This document shows positions 1 through 8,161 of a stretch of 64,000 nt of DNA, one piece after another. Source of the DNA: Pseudomonas antarctica (GTDB taxonomy: Bacteria; Pseudomonadota; Gammaproteobacteria; Pseudomonadales; Pseudomonadaceae). Under the pieces are notes generated by a model. That model saw only the letters and a list, made by a program, of their open reading frames with translations, was not told the DNA's origin and ran no database searches. The position numbers were made by a program, and so were the translations under genes. Position 1 is the first letter of the stretch; each line of letters opens with the position of its first letter. The stretch covers positions 3,720,001 to 3,784,000 of the forward strand of contig NZ_CP015600.1 of assembly GCF_001647715.1 (NCBI RefSeq), in the 5' to 3' direction.

Positions 1-33
1 AAAGCAATGTGCTGCTGTGAATAGACGGCTCTA

Positions 34-1101
34 TCAAGCCGCGTGGCTTTCCTTCTTCAAACTCTCCATATCAATCACGAAGCGATACTTCACATCGCCC
101 TTGAGCATCCGCTCATACGCCTCATTGATGCCCTGGATATCGATCATCTCGATGTCCGAGACAATCTTGTGCTTGGCGCAGAAATCCAGCATGTCCTGGG
201 TTTCCTGGATACCACCGATCAACGAGCCGGCGAGGCTGCGGCGCTTGAAGATCAGGTTGAATACCGTAGGCGACGGGTGCGGGCTGTCGGGGGCGCCGAC
301 CAGAGTCATGGTGCCGTCACGCTTGAGCAGGTTGAGGAAAGGATCAAGGTTATGCGGCGCGGCAACCGTGTTGAGGATGAAGTCCAGGCTGTTGACGACC
401 TTGGCCATTTCGTCGGGGTTCTTCGACACCACGACCTGGTCGGCGCCCAGGCGCAGGCCATCTTCGCGTTTGTTCGGTGAGGTGGTGAACAGCGTGACAT
501 GGGCACCCATGGCATGCGCGATCTTCACCGCCATATGCCCCAGCCCGCCGAGGCCGACCACGCCGACTTTTTTGCCGGGGCCCACCTTCCAATGGTGCAA
601 CGGCGAGTAGGTGGTGATGCCGGCGCACAGCAGCGGCGCCACCGCCGCCAGGTTGGCATCGTCATGGGAGATGCGCAGGACGAACTTCTCCTTGACCACG
701 ATAGTGTCCGAGTAGCCTCCGAACGTGTTTTCCCCACCAAACACCGGGCCGTTGTAGGTGCCGGTAAAACCGTTCTCGCAGTATTGCTCCTCGCCTTCGG
801 CGCAGGAGGCGCAGTGCTGGCAGCTATCGACCATACAACCGACGCCGGCCAGGTCACCCACCTTGAATTTCGTCACGTTGGCACCGACCGCTGTCACGCG
901 GCCGACAATCTCATGGCCGGGCACCGACGGGTACAAGGTGTTGTGCCACTCATTGCGCGCGGTGTGCAGGTCGGAGTGGCATACGCCGCAGTAGAGGATA
1001 TCGATCTGGACGTCATCCGCCCCTGGCGCACGGCGCTCAAAGGTAAAGGGTTTGAGCGCATCCTTGGAATCCCGAGCGGCGTAGCTGTAAGTCTTGGCCA
1101 T
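34..1101 (-). CDS. NAD(P)-dependent zinc alcohol dehydrogenase (YahK/CAD-like)
   Basis: Medium-chain alcohol/aldehyde reductase of the cinnamyl-alcohol dehydrogenase type, expected to be cytosolic and NADPH-linked, reducing aldehydes. From the ATG at 1101 (355 aa) the catalytic zinc ligands are visible as GVCHSD near residue 41 and PGHE at 63-64. The structural-zinc cysteines follow in a CxxxCxxCxxC-type stretch near 88-107, and the Rossmann motif GLGGLGH lies near 185. An upstream in-frame GTG at 1110 exists, but AGG at a good distance favours the ATG. It is divergent from the hydrolase at 1249 across about 150 bp. Length is normal for the family; the physiological substrate is not evident. 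Confidence 0.93.
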   Translation of the reverse strand: MAKTYSYAARDSKDALKPFTFERRAPGADDVQIDILYCGVCHSDLHTARNEWHNTLYPSVPGHEIVGRVTAVGANVTKFKVGDLAGVGCMVDSCQHCASCAEGEEQYCENGFTGTYNGPVFGGENTFGGYSDTIVVKEKFVLRISHDDANLAAVAPLLCAGITTYSPLHHWKVGPGKKVGVVGLGGLGHMAVKIAHAMGAHVTLFTTSPNKREDGLRLGADQVVVSKNPDEMAKVVNSLDFILNTVAAPHNLDPFLNLLKRDGTMTLVGAPDSPHPSPTVFNLIFKRRSLAGSLIGGIQETQDMLDFCAKHKIVSDIEMIDIQGINEAYERMLKGDVKYRFVIDMESLKKESHAA

Positions 1102-1248
1102 TTGGTTCACCTGTTGAACTGACGGTAGAGATCAGTGGACCAATATAGACGCTGAACCGTTCAACCGAGCACATCCGTACAAGCCCTTCGTCCGGTTTAA
1201 CGCAATAGTGAGGCTGACATTCCCCCCCCGACACGCGAGGCGTTTTCC

Positions 1249-2067
1249 ATGAGTACATTCGTTGCCAAAGACGGTACCCAGATCTATTTCAAGGACTGGG
1301 GCAGCGGTAAGCCCGTGCTGTTCAGCCATGGCTGGCCGTTGGATGCCGACATGTGGGAATACCAGATGGAATACCTGAGCAGCCGTGGCTTTCGCACCAT
1401 TGCGTTCGACCGCCGTGGTTTCGGCCGTTCGGACCAGCCGTGGACCGGTAACGACTACGACACCTTCGCCGACGATATTGCCCAACTGATCGAACACCTG
1501 GACCTCAAGGACGTGACCCTGGTGGGTTTCTCCATGGGTGGCGGCGACGTGGCACGCTACATCGCACGCCATGGCACGGCTCGCGTGGCCGGCCTGGTAT
1601 TGCTGGGCGCCGTAACGCCGATCTTCGGCCAGAAACCGGATTACCCGCAGGGCGTGCCGACCGAAGTGTTCGACGGCATCAAGGCCGGGCTACTGAAAGA
1701 TCGCGCGCAATTCATCGCCGACTTCAACCCGACGCTCTATGGCATCAATAAGGGTCAGAAAGTCTCCGAGGGCGTACTGACCCAGACCCTGCAAATCGCG
1801 TTGCTGGCGTCGCTCAAGTCGACTGTTGATTGCGTCACCGTGTTCTCGCAAACCGACTTCCGCCCGGACATGGCCAAGATCGACGTGCCGACCCTGGTGA
1901 TTCACGGTGACGGCGACCAGGTCGTACCCTTCGAGACCACCGGCAAAGTGGCAGCCGAGATGATCAATGGCGCGCAACTGAAAGTGTACAAGGATGCGCC
2001 GCACGGTTTTGCGGCCACGCATACCCAGCAGTTGAACGAAGACTTGCTGGCGTTCCTGAAGCGCTGA
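1249..2067 (+). CDS. alpha/beta hydrolase, cofactor-free haloperoxidase/arylesterase type
   Basis: A 272-aa alpha/beta-hydrolase of the non-haem chloroperoxidase family. These enzymes hydrolyse esters and, with an organic acid, can perhydrolyse. The oxyanion-hole motif SHGWPL is at 26-31, the nucleophile elbow GFSMGG gives Ser95, the acid is in GDGDQVVP (about Asp223) and the base is His252 in APHGF. There is no signal peptide, so a cytosolic location is likely. The gene stands alone, divergent from the zinc dehydrogenase and followed by a REPIN-like repeat. The family is clear; the natural substrate is not. Confidence 0.93.
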   Translation: MSTFVAKDGTQIYFKDWGSGKPVLFSHGWPLDADMWEYQMEYLSSRGFRTIAFDRRGFGRSDQPWTGNDYDTFADDIAQLIEHLDLKDVTLVGFSMGGGDVARYIARHGTARVAGLVLLGAVTPIFGQKPDYPQGVPTEVFDGIKAGLLKDRAQFIADFNPTLYGINKGQKVSEGVLTQTLQIALLASLKSTVDCVTVFSQTDFRPDMAKIDVPTLVIHGDGDQVVPFETTGKVAAEMINGAQLKVYKDAPHGFAATHTQQLNEDLLAFLKR

Positions 2068-2106
2068 AACGGCTGAACCACCCGCTCCTTGTTGGCCGGG
2101 CTTGCC

Positions 2107-2278
2107 CTAATGCCAGTCAGTTAAGCGAACTGAAATGCTCAATGCAGCGAAGATCAAATGTGGGAGCGGGCTTGCCCGCGAAGACGTCGGCCCAGCAAAC
2201 ATTGATGTTGACTGACCCACCGCTTTCGCGAGCAAGCCCGCTCCCACAGGAGATCTGCGCTTAACTGACTGGCATTAG
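2107..2278. repeat. REPIN-like composite repeat with outer 21-bp inverted arms
   Basis: Two inverted REP units (2159-2181 and 2226-2248, GTGGGAGCGGGCTTGC core and its complement) form a pair. They are enclosed by a perfect 21-bp inverted repeat: 2107-2127 is the exact reverse complement of 2258-2278 (GCCAGTCAG/CTGACTGGC core). The nested symmetry makes a long imperfect hairpin between two genes whose 3' ends face each other. REP doublets of this type are abundant in P. fluorescens genomes and are mobilised in trans by RAYT transposases; no RAYT gene lies in this window. Confidence 0.85.
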
Positions 2279-2300
2279 GGGCTTGCCCGGCCTTTTTTAT

Positions 2301-2687
2301 TCAGGCATACCGCTGGCTGAGCGCCAACCGACCCGGTCCTGCGATCAGAATACTGGTGAAGATAATCAGCAGCAGCCAGCCAAACTGCCCCTCGAACAAA
2401 GTCCATTGCGGATGCACCACCAGCAAGGCCACCCACAGCACGGCCAGGATCGGCAAGCACGCCAGGCGCGCCAGCACACCGACGATAATCAGCAGCGGGC
2501 ACAGCACTTCGGCAACAATCGCCAGGCACAGCGTGACGTGGGCGCCGAGGTGAAACGGGTCTTCGATCAACGCCAATTGGTCGCTGTAGTGCAGCAGCTT
2601 GGGCAAACCATGTACCCACAACAGAAACACCGCGCCGCTGACGCGCAGAAACAACAGCCCCAGAGCCTGGTACTTTGATTCGTTCAT
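2301..2687 (-). CDS. DoxX family membrane protein
   Basis: A 128-aa integral membrane protein of the DoxX/DoxD family. It has four hydrophobic segments starting near residues 8, 48, 70 and 100, with the family pattern GLxxLRxxxGxxFLxxHGxPK at the N-terminus and PLLIIVGVLAR in the middle. I chose the ATG at 2687 because the 33 codons upstream of it have no hydrophobic or family-like character. DoxX proteins are linked to thiol and oxidative-stress functions in other bacteria. The role here is inferred only from neighbours that also deal with quinones and electrophiles. Confidence 0.85.
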   Translation of the reverse strand: MNESKYQALGLLFLRVSGAVFLLWVHGLPKLLHYSDQLALIEDPFHLGAHVTLCLAIVAEVLCPLLIIVGVLARLACLPILAVLWVALLVVHPQWTLFEGQFGWLLLIIFTSILIAGPGRLALSQRYA

Positions 2688-2861
2688 AAATGCCTGTCCC
2701 CGTAGAATCCCCCGGCGCCTGTGCGCCGGAGCCGGTGCGATTGTGTCGGCACAGACGCCGGTAGACTTGCAGGCATGTGCTGACATGACAGCGTTCCGGT
2801 TGAATCAACGCTCGCGTACTGTGGTCCCACTCCATACGCTCCCGGTTAAAGGAATTGCACG

Positions 2862-3860
2862 ATGACCCTGCCCAAAGAAATGACCCTGATCGAAATCACC
2901 GCCCCCGGCGGCCCAGAAGTCCTGCAACCACGCCGAGCCGACGTGCCCGTGGCAGGCGCTGGTGAAATCCTGATTCGCGTGCATGCCGCCGGGGTCAATC
3001 GCCCTGACGCCCTGCAGCGCGCGGGCAAGTACCCGATGAAACCCGGCATGAACCCGATCCCCGGCCTGGAAGTGGCCGGTGAAGTGGTCGCACTGGGCGA
3101 CGGCGTGACCGACTACAGCCTGGGCGACAAGGTCTGCGCCCTGACCAACGGCGGTGGCTATGCGCAGTTTTGCGCCGTGCCTGCGAGCCAGGCGCTGCCG
3201 ATCCCAGAGGGTATGGACTGGATTCAAGCCGCTGCCGTGCCGGAAACCTTTTTCACCGTCTGGGCCAACCTGTTCGGCCTTGGCGATGCGCACACCGGCC
3301 AGAGCGTGCTGATCCACGGTGGCACCAGCGGCATCGGCACCACCGCGCTGATGCTCTGCCGCGAGTATGGGATTCAGGCATTCGCCACCGCCGGCAGTGC
3401 CGACAAATGCGCGGCGATTGCCAAGCTGGGCGCAGAGCCCATCAACTACCGCGAGCAGGACTTCGCCGAGGTCATCGCACAGAAGACCGGCGACAAAGGC
3501 GTGAACGTGATCCTCGACATCATGGGAGCCTCGTACCTCAACAACAACCTCAAGGCCCTGGCCATGGACGGGCATCTGGTGATGCTGGGTTTCCTCGGCG
3601 GCGGCAAGGCCAATGGCGTCGACCTGCTGACCATCCTCGGCAAACGTGCCGTCATCACCGGCTCGCTGCTGCGTGCACGCACCCAGGACGAAAAGGCCGC
3701 AATCGCCGAACAACTGCGCGAATACGTGTGGCCGGTGCTGTCCGCCGGACGATGCCTGCCGATCATCGACAAAGTGTACGAATACACCGACGCCGCCCAG
3801 GCCCATGCGCGGATGGAAGGCGGCGACCACATTGGCAAGATTGTGTTGCGGGTGGAGTGA
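2862..3860 (+). CDS. NAD(P)H-quinone oxidoreductase (zeta-crystallin/PIG3-like)
   Basis: A zinc-free medium-chain reductase of 332 aa that probably reduces quinones with NADPH. GroES-like half at 1-125; the AAGVNRPDALQR and PGLEVAGEV motifs are typical of the PIG3/QorA branch; the nucleotide-binding motif HGGTSGIGTTA lies near 152-162. No zinc-ligand cysteines are present, which separates it from the dehydrogenase at 34. AAAGGA precedes the ATG by about 9 nt. The gene ends one base before the stop of the Old Yellow Enzyme gene on the other strand, so the two are directly tail to tail with no room for a terminator. Confidence 0.93.
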   Translation: MTLPKEMTLIEITAPGGPEVLQPRRADVPVAGAGEILIRVHAAGVNRPDALQRAGKYPMKPGMNPIPGLEVAGEVVALGDGVTDYSLGDKVCALTNGGGYAQFCAVPASQALPIPEGMDWIQAAAVPETFFTVWANLFGLGDAHTGQSVLIHGGTSGIGTTALMLCREYGIQAFATAGSADKCAAIAKLGAEPINYREQDFAEVIAQKTGDKGVNVILDIMGASYLNNNLKALAMDGHLVMLGFLGGGKANGVDLLTILGKRAVITGSLLRARTQDEKAAIAEQLREYVWPVLSAGRCLPIIDKVYEYTDAAQAHARMEGGDHIGKIVLRVE

Positions 3861-4982
3861 TTACTCGGCGTACACCGGGTAATCGGTGTAGCCCTGCTCC
3901 GAACCGCCATACATGCCCTCGGCGCGCAGCGGGTTCAGCGGCCAGCCGTTGAACAGCCGCTGCGGCAAATCCGGGTTGGCAATGAACGGACGTCCGAATG
4001 CAATCAGGTCTGCCAGCCCTGCTTCCACCAGTGTTGCACCGCGTTCAGCGGTGTAACGCCCGGCGTAGATGATCCGGCCACTGAAGGTGCTGCGTACCGC
4101 TTGGCGGAAGGTTTCAGGCAGGTCAGGCGCGTTGTCCCAATCGGCTTCAGCGATGGACACGTAGGCAATGCCCGACGCTTCCAGCACCTTGATCGCTTCG
4201 ATGTAGGTGTGATGCGGGTCTTCTTCCACCAGGCCGATATACACGCGGTCCTGGTCGGTGCCGCTGAACAGCGGTGAAAAACGCACACCAAGACGCTCCG
4301 GCCCGACGACGGCCGTCACGGCTTCGACGATCTCGCGCAAAAAGCGCAGGCGGTTGTGCAGCGAGCCGCCGTATTCATCATCACGCTGGTTGGCGTGGGC
4401 CGAGATGAACTGGTTGACCAGGTAACCATTCGCCGCGTGGATTTCCACCCCGTCAAACCCGGCGTCCAACGCATTGCGCGCGGCCTGGGCGTAATGCCCC
4501 ACCAACTCCTCGATCTCAAGCACGCTTAAGGCGCGTGGCACAGGCGGCTGTTTCAGCTCGCCAACCCCAGGCCCGGTTTCGATAAAGGCCTTTGCTTGCT
4601 CTGCTGCAATAGCCGACGGCGCGACCGGTGCGGCGCCTTCTGGCTGCAGCGCGTTGTGGGACACGCGGCCGACATGCCACAGCTGGGCGAAGATCACCCC
4701 ACCGTCGGCGTGTACCGCGTCAGTCACTTTGCGCCAGCCGTCGATCTGCGCCGGACTGTAGATACCGGGCGTCCAGGCGTAACCCTGGCCGCGCGGCTCG
4801 ATCTGCGTGCCTTCGCTGACCATGAAACCGGCGGTGGCGCGCTGGCGGTAATACTCGGCCATCAAGTCGGTCGCGATATCACCCGGTTGGGCACTGCGCT
4901 GGCGCGTCAACGGCGGCAGCACAACGCGGTTGTTCAAGGTGTGGTGACCCAGTTTTATTGGGGTATTCAAACTACTCGTCAT
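3861..4982 (-). CDS. Old Yellow Enzyme family alkene reductase (NemA/XenB-like)
   Basis: FMN-dependent NADPH:ene-reductase of 373 aa that reduces activated C=C bonds or nitro groups of electrophiles such as N-ethylmaleimide and 2-cyclohexenone. Family residues seen are PPLTR with Thr26 (FMN), the substrate-anchoring pair His182/Asn185 in EIHAANGYL, catalytic Tyr187, the RxDxYGGS stretch just after residue 200, and FGRPFIANPD near the C-terminus. It is the last gene of a unit with a DJ-1/PfpI protein and a NemR-like repressor, the same logic as E. coli nemRA. An 80-bp gap holding a perfect hairpin separates it from the DJ-1 gene. Confidence 0.95.
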   Translation of the reverse strand: MTSSLNTPIKLGHHTLNNRVVLPPLTRQRSAQPGDIATDLMAEYYRQRATAGFMVSEGTQIEPRGQGYAWTPGIYSPAQIDGWRKVTDAVHADGGVIFAQLWHVGRVSHNALQPEGAAPVAPSAIAAEQAKAFIETGPGVGELKQPPVPRALSVLEIEELVGHYAQAARNALDAGFDGVEIHAANGYLVNQFISAHANQRDDEYGGSLHNRLRFLREIVEAVTAVVGPERLGVRFSPLFSGTDQDRVYIGLVEEDPHHTYIEAIKVLEASGIAYVSIAEADWDNAPDLPETFRQAVRSTFSGRIIYAGRYTAERGATLVEAGLADLIAFGRPFIANPDLPQRLFNGWPLNPLRAEGMYGGSEQGYTDYPVYAE

Positions 4983-5015
4983 CTAAGAACTTCCAAATTC
5001 AAGGCGCGCTAACGC

Positions 5016-5041
5016 ATTGACGGCTCTTGAGAGCCGTCAAT
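5016..5041 (-). promoter_or_regulatory. perfect intercistronic hairpin upstream of the OYE gene
   Basis: An 11-bp perfect stem (ATTGACGGCTC / GAGCCGTCAAT) with a TTGA loop lies between the DJ-1/PfpI stop and the OYE start. On the transcribed strand it is not followed by a T-run, so it is unlikely to be a simple terminator. An mRNA-stability or processing element, or partial attenuation, is my inference. Confidence 0.6.
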
Positions 5042-5062
5042 GAATGAAGCGTTTTAATTAAG

Positions 5063-5740
5063 TTATGCGGTGAGTTTCAGCAGTGCTTTAGCCACATCAC
5101 TGGAACTGGCAGGGTTCTGCCCGGTCACCAGCAAACCATCTTCAAGTACAAAGGATTGCCAATCGGCGCCCTTTTCATAGTGGCCGCCGAGTGCCTTGAA
5201 ATCATCTTCGATCAGGAACGGCACCACATCGGTCAGGCCAACCGCAGCCTCTTCAGCGTTGGAGAAGCCGGTAACGCGACGGCCCTTGACCAACGGCTCG
5301 CCATTGACGGCCTTGACGTGACGCAATGCGCCGGGCGCATGGCAGACAAAGCCGACGGGCTTGCCGGCACGCTCGAAGGACTCGATCAGCGCGATGGACG
5401 TGCTCGATTCCGCCAGGTCCCACAGCGGCCCGTGCCCACCTGGGTAAAACACAGTGTCGAAGTCATCGGCGTTGACCGTGTCCAGCTTGACGGTGTTGGC
5501 CAGGGCCTGCTGCGCAGCCGGGTCAGCGGCGAAACGTCGGGTTTGCTCGGTCTGCGCGTCAGGCTGGTCGCTGACTGGGTCCAGCGGTGGTTGGCCGCCC
5601 GCTGGGGAGGCCAACACCAGCTCGGCCCCGGCGTCCTTGAAGGTGTAATAGGGAGCCGCAAACTCTTCAAGCCAGAAGCCGGTTTTACGGCCGGTATCGC
5701 CAAGCTGGTCGTGAGAGGTCAGTACCATTAATACTTTCAT
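5063..5740 (-). CDS. DJ-1/PfpI family class I glutamine-amidotransferase-like protein
   Basis: A 225-aa protein of the Hsp31/HchA-like branch. The nucleophile elbow is GFVCHAPGAL, with Cys133 followed by His134, and the supporting Glu lies in GFWLEE near 25. This branch includes glyoxalase-III and deglycase-like proteins acting on reactive carbonyls such as methylglyoxal. It lies 25 bp downstream of the NemR-like gene and upstream of the Old Yellow Enzyme. Co-expression of a carbonyl-handling protein with an ene-reductase fits an electrophile-stress operon. The enzymatic activity is inferred, not proven. Confidence 0.92.
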   Translation of the reverse strand: MKVLMVLTSHDQLGDTGRKTGFWLEEFAAPYYTFKDAGAELVLASPAGGQPPLDPVSDQPDAQTEQTRRFAADPAAQQALANTVKLDTVNADDFDTVFYPGGHGPLWDLAESSTSIALIESFERAGKPVGFVCHAPGALRHVKAVNGEPLVKGRRVTGFSNAEEAAVGLTDVVPFLIEDDFKALGGHYEKGADWQSFVLEDGLLVTGQNPASSSDVAKALLKLTA

Positions 5741-5765
5741 TTTCCAGTGCCTCGATCGATGGGTT

Positions 5766-6380
5766 TCAGTAGGTGTAAGCGTCGGTGTGTGCAGGGCAAC
5801 CCAACAGGTGTCGGGTTAGAAGCAGCGCCTCGTCAAACGGCGCGGATGTTCGGGTGATCTTGCTCATCACGCTGGTCCCCAGCCACAGCGCATACAGGCG
5901 TTGGGCCAGGCGTTGCGGGGGTTGCTGAACCGTCAGCGAGCCGTCTTCGACGCCTTGCAGCAAGGCTTGCGCAAGCAAAGCAATCGTACGTGCGGTGCCT
6001 CGATCCAGGGCCAAACGCATGGGCTCTGAAAGGTCTGACACCTCGGCACCGAGTTTGACGGCAAGGCATTTGCCCGCATCGGTGCAGCCGGTCTGGTTGT
6101 CGACCCAGGTTTGCCAATAGCGCATCAATTTGGCGCAGCCGGACAGTTCGGGTTGTTGGAACAATTGCTCAATGCCCTTCACATAGTGATCGAAGTAGGT
6201 ATCCAGCAAGACAACACCGAAGGCATCTTTAGAGTTGAAGTAGTGATAAAACGAGCCTTTCGGTACGTCAGCGGCTTGAAGTATTTCGTTCAACCCCACC
6301 GCAGAAAACCCTTTGCGGCCGACAATTAATTGCGCCGTATCCAGGATCGCCTGCCTTGTACTTTTAGTGTCGTTATTCAT
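5766..6380 (-). CDS. TetR/AcrR family repressor, NemR-like
   Basis: A 204-aa TetR regulator. The N-terminal helix-turn-helix spans about 10-55 (GFSAVGLNEILQAADVPKGS, then FYHYFNSKDAF), followed by the C-terminal ligand domain. Cys105 in GKCLAVKLGAEVSDLSEPMR sits where E. coli NemR carries its redox-sensing Cys106, and Cys82 and Cys99 are nearby. This suggests direct sensing of hypochlorite, quinones or aldehydes. It heads the operon with the DJ-1 and OYE genes, and an inverted repeat at 6398-6412 just upstream is the likely autoregulatory operator. Confidence 0.92.
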   Translation of the reverse strand: MNNDTKSTRQAILDTAQLIVGRKGFSAVGLNEILQAADVPKGSFYHYFNSKDAFGVVLLDTYFDHYVKGIEQLFQQPELSGCAKLMRYWQTWVDNQTGCTDAGKCLAVKLGAEVSDLSEPMRLALDRGTARTIALLAQALLQGVEDGSLTVQQPPQRLAQRLYALWLGTSVMSKITRTSAPFDEALLLTRHLLGCPAHTDAYTY

Positions 6381-6397
6381 TGTTCTTCCCGTCCGAT

Positions 6398-6412
6398 TAG
6401 ACCAGTCGTCTA
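6398..6412. promoter_or_regulatory. candidate NemR-type operator
   Basis: Inverted repeat TAGAC-N5-GTCTA, 18 bp upstream of the TetR start codon. It resembles the TAGACC...GGTCTA palindrome known for NemR. Its position between the divergent TetR and GlxA-type genes would let the repressor control its own operon. Confidence 0.65.
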
Positions 6413-6552
6413 GTTCGTTGAGGGAATGTTAGGCGTCGAGAAAAACTTCAACAATGTCATATCCGCAAGGTTTCCGGACATGACGCAAAGTCGGTTGCCG
6501 TTTCGCCGACACCCGCCGACAATCCCCTCTCCCGCCCCCTTGGAGAATGACG

Positions 6553-7497
6553 ATGCACAGCGTTGCGCTGATGGTTTACCCGAACTTCCAGTCCCTGAGC
6601 CTCAGCCTGGGTTCGGTGTTCGAGTGCGCGAACCTGCTGAGGGGTGAGTCAGCCTATGAGTTCCACCTGGTTTCGGAGAGCGGCGGCGCCGTCATGACGT
6701 CCCAGGGCTTTTCGGTGAATACCACGCCCATCCGGCCGCAGGGCTATGACACGCTGATTGTCAGCGGCTATCTGGAGTTTCGTCTGCCGGAGGCCAACCT
6801 GCTGGAACTGGTAAAGGCCGCCTCCGCTCAATCACGGCGGGTCGCCTCCTTGTGCATGGGCATCTTCGTGCTGGCCGAAGCGGGCCTGCTGGAAGGCAAG
6901 CGCACCACCACCCACTGGATTCACGCGCCCGCATTTCGCAAACGCTACCCGGATATTCACCTGGAAGAAGACAAGTTGTTCGTGGTCGACGGCCAGGTAT
7001 GGACGGGCGCCGGCATGAGCGCCGGCGTGGACCTGGCACTGGCGATGGTAGAAGCCGACCTGGGCAGCGACCTCGCCCGGCGTATTGCGCGCAAACTGGT
7101 GATTGCCCAACGTCGAGGCAGTGAGCAATCCCAATTGTCGGCCTTGTTGGAACTGGACCCCAAGTCAGACCGCGTGCAACTGGCATTGGCCTATGCCCGC
7201 GAAAACCTGACCCACGACCTGTCAGTGGAGGCCCTGGCCGATGTGGCCCGGCTCAGCCCGCGCCAGTTCAGCCGGGTGTTTCGCGAAGAAACCGGGCAAA
7301 CACCCGCCAAGGCCATAGAATCGCTGCGCGTGGAAGCCGCCCGGGCAATGATGGAAACCAGCCGTCACCCGGTCGAAGTGGTGGCCCGCGAAACCGGCTT
7401 CGGTGATCGCGAGCGTATGCGCCAGGCGTTTCTGCGCGCGTTCGGGCAGCCGCCTCAGGCGATGCAGCAAGCGTTCAATGCAGCGCCGCCCGCGTAA
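6553..7497 (+). CDS. GlxA-family transcriptional activator (DJ-1/PfpI + AraC HTH)
   Basis: A 314-aa regulator with an N-terminal DJ-1/PfpI-like domain (about 1-170; SLCMGIFVLAEAGLL carries the position equivalent to the nucleophile Cys) and a C-terminal AraC double HTH (about 210-305; SVEALADVARLSPRQFSRVFREETGQTPAKAIE). I prefer the second ATG at 6553, because GGAG at 6542-6545 is 7 nt from it but only 1 nt from the ATG at 6547. Family members respond to small nitrogenous metabolites or stress. Its target is probably local, but this is unproven. Its 3' end overlaps the convergent GNAT gene by 23 bp. Confidence 0.9.
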   Translation: MHSVALMVYPNFQSLSLSLGSVFECANLLRGESAYEFHLVSESGGAVMTSQGFSVNTTPIRPQGYDTLIVSGYLEFRLPEANLLELVKAASAQSRRVASLCMGIFVLAEAGLLEGKRTTTHWIHAPAFRKRYPDIHLEEDKLFVVDGQVWTGAGMSAGVDLALAMVEADLGSDLARRIARKLVIAQRRGSEQSQLSALLELDPKSDRVQLALAYARENLTHDLSVEALADVARLSPRQFSRVFREETGQTPAKAIESLRVEAARAMMETSRHPVEVVARETGFGDRERMRQAFLRAFGQPPQAMQQAFNAAPPA

Positions 7498-7981
7498 TCA
7501 AGTAATTCACCAACTGCGGGTCATCATCCAGCTCAATGGTCTGCGCCGGGCGTGGCAGGTCGTCCAGCACGGCGCGCCAGAACGCCTGGGACACTTCATC
7601 CTGATCGTAAAAACGCACCAGCCAATTGTTCTGGCCGCTGCTCAACACCTGGGTCGCGATGGCGCGGCCGATGCCTTTGCGGCGATAGCGCTTGAGGATG
7701 AACAGGTCAGCCAGTTCCAGGGCATTGATGCCGGGCAGTTCGCTGCCTTCGATCAACAGGAAGCCGGCGATATACCCATCCACCAGCAGCAGATTGGCGC
7801 TCCATAGCGGGTCCTGCCAATAGCGCGTCAGGTGCTCGTCATGGATGTAGAAACGGCCGTCCGCCTCCACATCTTCCTGCTCCCAGTCCGACGACTCGTA
7901 GGCGTAATACTGGTAAAGATTGCGGATCAGCTCAGACGCTTCGGGGCCGGTCTGGATCAATTCGACGGTGGTTTCAGGCAT
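7475..7981 (-). CDS. GNAT family N-acetyltransferase
   Basis: A 168-aa GNAT acetyltransferase. The acetyl-CoA pyrophosphate-binding motif is KRYRRKGIGRAIA (Q/RxxGxG/A), preceded by the beta strand LELADLFIL. The C-terminal part NNWLVRFYDQDEVSQAFWRAV is typical of the phosphinothricin-like/unassigned GNAT branch. The ATG at 7981 (MPETTVEL) is preferred over an upstream ATG at 8020 that adds 13 residues with no family match. The substrate is unknown. It converges on and overlaps the GlxA-type gene by 23 bp. Confidence 0.85.
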   Translation of the reverse strand: MPETTVELIQTGPEASELIRNLYQYYAYESSDWEQEDVEADGRFYIHDEHLTRYWQDPLWSANLLLVDGYIAGFLLIEGSELPGINALELADLFILKRYRRKGIGRAIATQVLSSGQNNWLVRFYDQDEVSQAFWRAVLDDLPRPAQTIELDDDPQLVNYLITRAALH

Positions 7982-8161
7982 GAGGCTCTCGGTCAGAAAA
8001 AGCAGGGCGCCATTGTTCACAAAACACGGCGGCAGGCCAATACATTGCCTAACCTTTCTGTTTGCTGAACCGATTGCGGATTTGTCGGGGCCCGTCCAAA
8101 ATCCTGAAACATTTAGAATAAACTTTGCTCGCTCTCCCCTATTTTTTCAAGGACATGTACT

